A stretch of DNA of 64,000 nucleotides from Fulvivirgaceae bacterium JP3-4 (GTDB taxonomy: Bacteria; Bacteroidota; Bacteroidia; Cytophagales; Cyclobacteriaceae): the NCBI GenBank assembly GCA_029309925.1, contig JARKND010000004.1, positions 434,001 through 498,000 of the forward strand, read 5' to 3'. Both the position numbers and the translations under genes were made by a program. Shown here piece after piece: positions 59,431-64,000 of this stretch (its first letter is position 1; each line of letters opens with the position of its first letter). Below the pieces are notes generated by a model. The model did not search any database. It was not told the DNA's origin and worked only from the letters and a program-made list of their open reading frames with translations.

Positions 59431-60395
59431 GCCGACATCACAATTGCGGAATAATGCGTATCAAAGTACGAATTCAATATCAGAATTTTTTTAATGCTTT
59501 TAAGTTCTCCCTTGACACAGATAGCAGAAGGGATCACCTGGGAACGGAGAACTGTGGCCGCGAGCCATACAGCAAATGCCGAAGCCACCGGATACTCTCC
59601 TGAGAGATGTTTGAAGTAGCCAACTGCAGTGGTTGGCAACATCTTGATTAAAGCATCATTTTCCTGCTTAGTATTTGTCCCAAGCAGCACAAGGTCAACG
59701 CCTTCAAGTGATTGAAGATAACTACGAAGATGAGAATCATCAGGTTTGTAAAACGTATTTACCGATTCGATCGCAGCAATTGCATTGACCCTGTCCCCTC
59801 CTGCCACAAAGAAAGCCGCGCCTTCTCCATTGACCGCGTCTCTGAAAATTCCAAACCTCTTCTGAATGGCGTGACTCACGTCCGTAATTTCGTCAACACC
59901 TCCGAGGAGAATATTTTTCTCTGGTGCCTCTTCCGCCTGAATGATCGCATCAAGCAAAGTGCTTTCAAATGAAAACGCTCCGTGTGCGTATGTCTGATTG
60001 TAGCCCTGGCACTGCAGCAGCAGCGCAATTTGCGAACCGATCGTATTATGGGTTGATTGAATAAATGGCGTTGGGTTCAGCGCTACTTCATTGTTCTCAA
60101 TCATCCTGGACAAAAATGTTCCGGTATCCTCAAGACAGCCATAGCCCGTTCCGGTGATGATGGCATCCGGAATAGTGACCTTAGCTTCCCGCAACGCAAG
60201 TGTTGCCGCGCTCACTCCGAACTTGATGATGCGACTCATCCTCCGGATGTTTTTCGGATCAATGAATTGCGCGTATTCCGGCTCAAGAGCATTGAAACGG
60301 TCTGAGGAAGCAACGGCAATTTCATCTGGCAATACAGGAACACTCCACGTTGCCTGTGGTGAAATGTTTGCCATGCCTTTGATGAATAGTGCCAC
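59424..60395 (-). CDS. Ketosynthase-like chain-length factor
   Basis: A 323-residue thiolase-fold protein similar to beta-ketoacyl synthases but without the active-site cysteine: the region that should read ACSS is GAFSFESTLLDA. Such inactive partners (chain-length factors) pair with an active ketosynthase to set chain length. The likely partner is the gene at 60421, whose stop is 25 nt upstream. The gap between them is filled by a heptamer repeat. Confidence 0.82.
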   Translation of the reverse strand: MALFIKGMANISPQATWSVPVLPDEIAVASSDRFNALEPEYAQFIDPKNIRRMSRIIKFGVSAATLALREAKVTIPDAIITGTGYGCLEDTGTFLSRMIENNEVALNPTPFIQSTHNTIGSQIALLLQCQGYNQTYAHGAFSFESTLLDAIIQAEEAPEKNILLGGVDEITDVSHAIQKRFGIFRDAVNGEGAAFFVAGGDRVNAIAAIESVNTFYKPDDSHLRSYLQSLEGVDLVLLGTNTKQENDALIKMLPTTAVGYFKHLSGEYPVASAFAVWLAATVLRSQVIPSAICVKGELKSIKKILILNSYFDTHYSAIVMSAC

Positions 60396-60405
60396 TCCTG
60401 AAGAA

Positions 60406-60440
60406 TTTAAGATTTAAGATTTAAGATTTAAGATTTGAGA
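60406..60440. repeat. Five tandem heptamers crossing the ketosynthase stop codon
   Basis: The unit TTTAAGA occurs four times in a row (60406-60433) followed by TTTGAGA (60434-60440). The ketosynthase stop codon (60421-60423) lies inside, so the last residues (NLKS) are encoded by the repeat. Confidence 0.8.
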
Positions 60441-61620
60441 ATATGATTGAGGAACAGTTTCCTCCGAAGCCGAAGGAATTGCTCATTACGTTGTTTATGC
60501 TTGCAGATTCAAATTCTGTTTGCGGGATGATCCCGATGTCAGGCATGGGCTGCGAAAAGCGCAGGTTTGGAAACACACATTGCTTTTCGATTGCCATCAC
60601 GGAAAAGGCGGCCTCCAATCCCCCGCACGCCCCGAGTGTGTGCCCGGTAAACGATTTTGTCGAACTGAGTCTTGGAACACGGTCGCCAAACATCCTCACC
60701 ACGGCCGTGCCCTCCGACTGATCATTATTCATTGTTCCCGTCCCATGGAGATTGATGTAGTCAATATCGTCCGGTTCAATCCCCGCAACTTCCAGTGCCT
60801 GCTTCATTGCGCTGAACGAGCCTCGTCCCTCCGGTGATGAAGCCGTCTGATGAAAGGCATCATTGGTGTTCGCAAATCCGGAAACAATCACGTTGGATTT
60901 AAGTCGCTGCTCGCGAAGAACGTGTTCCGAAACCAGTACAACAAACCCAGCGCCTTCCCCGAGGTTGAGTCCATTGCGTGTTGCATCAAAAGGTCTGCAT
61001 GGCTCCTTGTCCAGGATCATCAGGCTATTAAAGCCATTGAGTGTAAATTTTGTGAGTGCGTCCGTACCGCCCGCTACAACGATGTCGAGCAATCCGCGCT
61101 GAATCAGTTTCGTTCCAAAGATGATCGAATTTACCGATGACGAACACGCGGTGTTGATCGTTGAAACGTAGTGATGAATATTCAACGCATCCGCGATCAG
61201 CTCGGTCGACCTTCCACACTCGTGATTGATCACATCGCGAAGTTTTCCTTTGCGCTGATCCTGTCTGAAATCAACAAAAAACTTTTCGGTGAGATCCATC
61301 CCGCCAACGGTAGTAGCTGATATCAATCCGGTTCGGTAACGCGAGATGTCAGTAAGCGTTGATGAGGTCAGCGCTTCTTTGGCAGCATAAATGCCGAGCA
61401 GTGCCGTTCGTGTCACCGGCCTGTGATTTAATCGTTGCGAAAGCTCCTGATTTGAAAGCTTCACCTCACCGACCGGCAGAACACCTTTGTGAATTGTATC
61501 GAGTGATGTGATGTGACCTATCCCCGATGTTTTTTGCTGGAAAGCACGCAGCGTTTCCGGAAGGGAATTTCCGATGGCGCAAATGGCACCCGCTCCCGCA
61601 ACGTAAACTTTCCCTTTCAA
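60421..61620 (-). CDS. Beta-ketoacyl-ACP synthase II type (FabF-like)
   Basis: A 399-residue condensing enzyme with the full Cys-His-His triad: Cys159 in NTACSSS, His292 in LHGTGTMNND and His327 in SFTGHTLGACG. It should elongate the polyene on the ACP encoded 2 nt upstream. It probably forms a heterodimer with the chain-length factor. The C-terminal end is written by a heptamer repeat. Confidence 0.9.
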   Translation of the reverse strand: MKGKVYVAGAGAICAIGNSLPETLRAFQQKTSGIGHITSLDTIHKGVLPVGEVKLSNQELSQRLNHRPVTRTALLGIYAAKEALTSSTLTDISRYRTGLISATTVGGMDLTEKFFVDFRQDQRKGKLRDVINHECGRSTELIADALNIHHYVSTINTACSSSVNSIIFGTKLIQRGLLDIVVAGGTDALTKFTLNGFNSLMILDKEPCRPFDATRNGLNLGEGAGFVVLVSEHVLREQRLKSNVIVSGFANTNDAFHQTASSPEGRGSFSAMKQALEVAGIEPDDIDYINLHGTGTMNNDQSEGTAVVRMFGDRVPRLSSTKSFTGHTLGACGGLEAAFSVMAIEKQCVFPNLRFSQPMPDIGIIPQTEFESASINNVMSNSFGFGGNCSSIIFSNLKS

Positions 61621-61622
61621 TG

Positions 61623-61883
61623 CTAGGCTGCAGCTTTATTCGCCTGTATGTACTCAGCGATCGTTTTTACAGATTTGAAAATTTTCGGCCCCTCCTGGGG
61701 ATTCGCCAACTTGATTCCGTAGTGCTGTTGCAACAGCACGATCAGCTCAAGCGCATCGATCGAGTCGAGTCCGAGGCCTTCTACAAACAAAGGCTGATCA
61801 TCCCCGATATCTTCAGGCTTCAGGTGCTTAAGATTCAATGCTTCAATAATCTGGCGTTTCAAATTAGCCATTAACTGTTCCAT
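61623..61883 (-). CDS. Acyl carrier protein
   Basis: An 86-residue ACP with the phosphopantetheine attachment Ser41 in GLGLDSIDALELIVLL. The protein is acidic and helical, as expected. It overlaps the upstream gene by 20 nt and is followed by the FabF-like gene after 2 nt. It carries the growing chain in the pathway and is likely modified by the operon's own AcpS. Confidence 0.92.
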   Translation of the reverse strand: MEQLMANLKRQIIEALNLKHLKPEDIGDDQPLFVEGLGLDSIDALELIVLLQQHYGIKLANPQEGPKIFKSVKTIAEYIQANKAAA

Positions 61884-62466
61884 ACTCTTTGTTATAAAGT
61901 TCGTTCAGGGTTGATGCATTGTGCGGCTTACCCGGACTAGCATTATCCTGCAAATATAAGAAAACATCGTGGTGCTCGCCCATCACATCCACCCAGCCGG
62001 CAAGGCAAAGGTTGTCGGCCGGAAGCATAGATACATAGGTCGCCATCAGCGATGGATCGAAAGTCTCGCTTACAAAAAATGCGTTCTCCCCTTTGATCTT
62101 ATGCCGTATACAAATCTCACCCGCAACGATGTTCGGCAGCGTGTAAACAAACAAGGCCGGGCTCGGAACGGTTTTCGAAGCATTCGCATACTTTACGTCC
62201 GTGTCAAGGCTCGCGTGCGCGTTTGAAAGAACGACTGAAATCTTTTCGCCACTATAGGATGCACCACTGTTTTTCAAAACAAGCTCAGCCGCCAGAAAAC
62301 CTGCTTTTGAAAGATTATCCATCTTGTAAAATTTCGGATAATCAATCTTCAAAGCGTTGTAAGCATTTATCAAAAATTCATCGAGCGACTTGCCCTCACC
62401 GCGGAATATTTCCACACCGTCCAGGCGGACAGTTTTGTTGACGATGCGGCAATAGTGTGTTATCAC
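61864..62466 (-). CDS. 3-oxoacyl-ACP synthase-related protein of the pigment operon
   Basis: A 200-residue protein weakly similar to the N-terminal half of ketosynthases (SKAGFLAAELVLKNSGAS, ISVVLSNAHASLDTDVKYA, PSPALFVYTLPNIVAGEICIRHKIKGEN). It lacks the catalytic Cys and both His motifs. Proteins of this kind are a regular part of flexirubin/aryl-polyene clusters and might act as a structural or docking partner. It overlaps the ACP gene by 20 nt. Confidence 0.7.
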   Translation of the reverse strand: MITHYCRIVNKTVRLDGVEIFRGEGKSLDEFLINAYNALKIDYPKFYKMDNLSKAGFLAAELVLKNSGASYSGEKISVVLSNAHASLDTDVKYANASKTVPSPALFVYTLPNIVAGEICIRHKIKGENAFFVSETFDPSLMATYVSMLPADNLCLAGWVDVMGEHHDVFLYLQDNASPGKPHNASTLNELYNKEYGTVNG

Positions 62467-62476
62467 GGGTCGGGGG

Positions 62477-62554
62477 TTATGTCGGTCTTCTTAGATCTGT
62501 TCTTACAATTAAACTTTCAAATCCTTCTTTTAAACGTGGCTCATCTTCACGCAT
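62477..62554 (-). pseudogene. Possible short ORF or gene remnant, 25 codons
   Basis: The 104-nt gap 62467-62570 is the widest in an otherwise overlapping operon. It carries ATG 62554 to TAA 62477, reading MREDEPRLKEGFESLIVRTDL; the frame is open upstream as far as YVADADWFCKA. Composition looks protein-like, but it is too short for a firm call. It may be the tail of a lost gene. Confidence 0.2.
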
Positions 62555-62570
62555 CGCTTTGCAAAACCAA

Positions 62571-63629
62571 TCAGCGTCTGCTACATACGAGTAGCGTATG
62601 ACTTACACCAACCATATCTTTCTGTTCCTGAACTTCAAAGCCGGCTGCCTGTACAAGTTTGATAAAAATGTCAGAATGATACATCTGGCTGTTGCCGTTC
62701 GCCATAGCGGTGAAGTACAAAGACGTTTGCTGAAGGGCAAAGGCTGATGCCTTGAACCGCTGGCGATTCCAGAAGGGTTCGAGGATGTAAACCTTTCCGT
62801 CTTTTGACAATGCATTGTAACACCGCTTAAGGATCGATTTGATCTGGTCATCCGAAAAGCAGTCGAGGAACTGGCTCATCCAGATGGCGTCAAAATTTTT
62901 CGGAAACGGCAATGACTCGTCAAGAATATTTGTCTCGAAGAATGAGATGCGACCGGTCAACCCCTTCTGAGCGATCTGTTTCTTAGCCATCTCAACCTGA
63001 CCAGGCAGGTCCATGATCGTTACTTTTACATCAGGGTCATATTCGCAGCACTGTATCGCCCACTTGCCTGTGTTCCCGCCAATGTCGAGCAATGTTGCCG
63101 GCTTGTTCTTGAAGATTTCAGGAAGCACATCCGGAAACGCATAGTCGGAATAGAAGTGGTCAAATCCAAACCAACTTTTCTGAACCTGCGCTGGAAGTTT
63201 CGACAGCGCCTCATAGATGGTTGGCCAATTTCCAAAAACTTTCAATCCCTCCGGCTTTTCATTTTTGATGCTCTCTTCGAGGTAGAACATGCCGTTGTAG
63301 CAGACATCGTGAGTAAAATCCATGTTAACCCTAGTGAGGTCATCGTTGAGCAGGAACCATCCGGTTTTAGTAATGAAATACTTGTCCTCCCGGAACGTTA
63401 AAAGTCCAATACCCAAAGCGGCCTCCACGAGCACGCGCACTCCGTACATCGGAAGTTTCACCTGGCTGACGATCTCATCAAACGACAACCCGTTGCTTTC
63501 AACAGCTTTCAGAATTCCCGAATCGCGCAGCACGCGACTGGATTGAAACACTACCGGAGCAAAAGCAATCCATTGCGCTTTTTCCTTTGCTTCCAGTGCC
63601 GAAAGTTTGTCGTGTTCAAAAAAATCCAT
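62571..63629 (-). CDS. SAM-dependent O-methyltransferase
   Basis: A 352-residue class I methyltransferase of the acetylserotonin/hydroxyindole O-methyltransferase type: an N-terminal winged-helix-like dimerisation domain (1-100), then the SAM motif LLDIGGNTGKWAI, IMDLPGQVEMAK and FDAIWMSQFLDCFSDDQ (usual place of catalytic residues). It may methylate a ring hydroxyl of the aryl head group. It lies 17 nt after the ketosynthase fragment at the window edge. Confidence 0.87.
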   Translation of the reverse strand: MDFFEHDKLSALEAKEKAQWIAFAPVVFQSSRVLRDSGILKAVESNGLSFDEIVSQVKLPMYGVRVLVEAALGIGLLTFREDKYFITKTGWFLLNDDLTRVNMDFTHDVCYNGMFYLEESIKNEKPEGLKVFGNWPTIYEALSKLPAQVQKSWFGFDHFYSDYAFPDVLPEIFKNKPATLLDIGGNTGKWAIQCCEYDPDVKVTIMDLPGQVEMAKKQIAQKGLTGRISFFETNILDESLPFPKNFDAIWMSQFLDCFSDDQIKSILKRCYNALSKDGKVYILEPFWNRQRFKASAFALQQTSLYFTAMANGNSQMYHSDIFIKLVQAAGFEVQEQKDMVGVSHTLLVCSRR

Positions 63630-63646
63630 GACCCAATAGTTTAAAT

Positions 63647-64000
63647 TTATATGCTCTGCTTCTGAATAATCATCGCGGCATTACAACCACCAAAGCCAGA
63701 AGCAGTTTTCAAAAATGTTTTCAACGGTTTTTTAGTTGTCGCTTCTATCACGTTCAGCTTTTGCGAGACACCCGACTCTCGATAACCGATTGACGGAACG
63801 AGCGTATCGCGCTTCAAACTGTGAATACTGATTATCATCTCAACCACGCCTGCGGCACCCAACGTGTGTCCATAAAACCCCTTCAGGCTATTCAAGGAAG
63901 TTTCCGAAAATCCCGACAGGGCAAATGCTTTCGATTCCATTTCGTCATTGTATAGTGTAGCCGTACCGTGAGCAGAAATAAAATCGATGTCATTGTTCGA
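63647..64000 (-). CDS. Beta-ketoacyl synthase, C-terminal part (5' end outside window)
   Basis: The frame is open to the window edge, giving the last 117 residues of a ketosynthase. It includes both histidine motifs, SAHGTATLYNDEMESKAF and FYGHTLGAAGVVEMI, and the C-terminal ASGFGGCNAAMI. The nucleophile Cys lies beyond 64000. This is a further ketosynthase beside the 60421 enzyme and the chain-length factor, as expected for flexirubin/aryl-polyene clusters. The operon therefore continues to the right. Confidence 0.88.
   Translation of the reverse strand, partial: SNNDIDFISAHGTATLYNDEMESKAFALSGFSETSLNSLKGFYGHTLGAAGVVEMIISIHSLKRDTLVPSIGYRESGVSQKLNVIEATTKKPLKTFLKTASGFGGCNAAMIIQKQSI

Noticed and set aside
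1-64000. tRNA, rRNA, integrase or insertion sequence genes
   Set aside because: None could be recognised on either strand; no signs of a genomic island boundary.

Overview
The window reads as a chromosome segment of a Bacteroidetes bacterium, most likely of the order Cytophagales. Signs of this are the type IX secretion proteins (a PorP/SprF-family protein and a 1783-residue secreted protein with a gliding-motility-type C-terminal domain), TTTG/TAnnTTTG promoters, few Shine-Dalgarno sequences, an arginine pathway with an ArgF'-type transcarbamylase, and a flexirubin/aryl-polyene type biosynthetic operon. No rRNA, tRNA, CRISPR array, insertion sequence or prophage is visible.

Layout. 1-4.5 kb: the start of an S9 peptidase gene (cut by the window edge), a DUF3820-DAACS transporter pair, a secreted lipoprotein, a repeat-rich gap and a small conserved-looking protein. 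4.5-13.4 kb (minus): a complete arginine operon in transcription order GNAT acylglutamate synthase, argG, argC, argD, argF', argB, argE-like deacylase, argH. Upstream lies a long leader with an arginine-rich 35-codon ORF and an intrinsic-terminator-like hairpin, which looks like an attenuator. 13.5-20.6 kb: an inverted-repeat element and the divergent PorP/SprF and giant T9SS-cargo genes. 20.6-28.9 kb: GH20 hexosaminidase, NUDIX hydrolase, glutaminyl cyclase, beta-lactamase-like hydrolase, Sua5, phosphofructokinase and phosphoglycerate kinase. 28.8-37.7 kb: small envelope/stress-type proteins (YtxH, lmo0937-like, PepSY-like, DUF6249), an outer-membrane beta-barrel, an RRM protein, a tripartite hybrid histidine kinase, an NtrC-type sigma-54 activator and an ECF sigma/anti-sigma pair. 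Several of the small genes share a sigma-54-like motif at a nearly fixed distance from the start codon. 37.8-47.1 kb: sugar transporter, second histidine kinase, adenosylhomocysteinase, DsbA-like protein, RBBP9-type hydrolase, sialidase-like protein, and two secreted or lipoprotein genes.

47.2-64 kb (minus): one tightly overlapping operon, running beyond the right edge, with ketosynthases, a chain-length-factor-like protein, ACP, dehydratase, methyltransferases, LolA, a lipoprotein, a GT2 and DUF2062 pair, an MMPL-acyltransferase-methyltransferase fusion, an FAD oxidoreductase, a C45 acyltransferase, AcpS and a PaaK-like ligase. This is the machinery expected for making, exporting and anchoring a flexirubin or aryl-polyene pigment.

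The observations I rate highest are the arginine leader/attenuator, the sigma-54-like motif shared by the small stress genes, short-word repeats that sit directly on stop codons at many loci, and an A10 tract that splits a GT2-DUF2062 protein into two frames. All functional calls are from reading the sequence; no database search was run.
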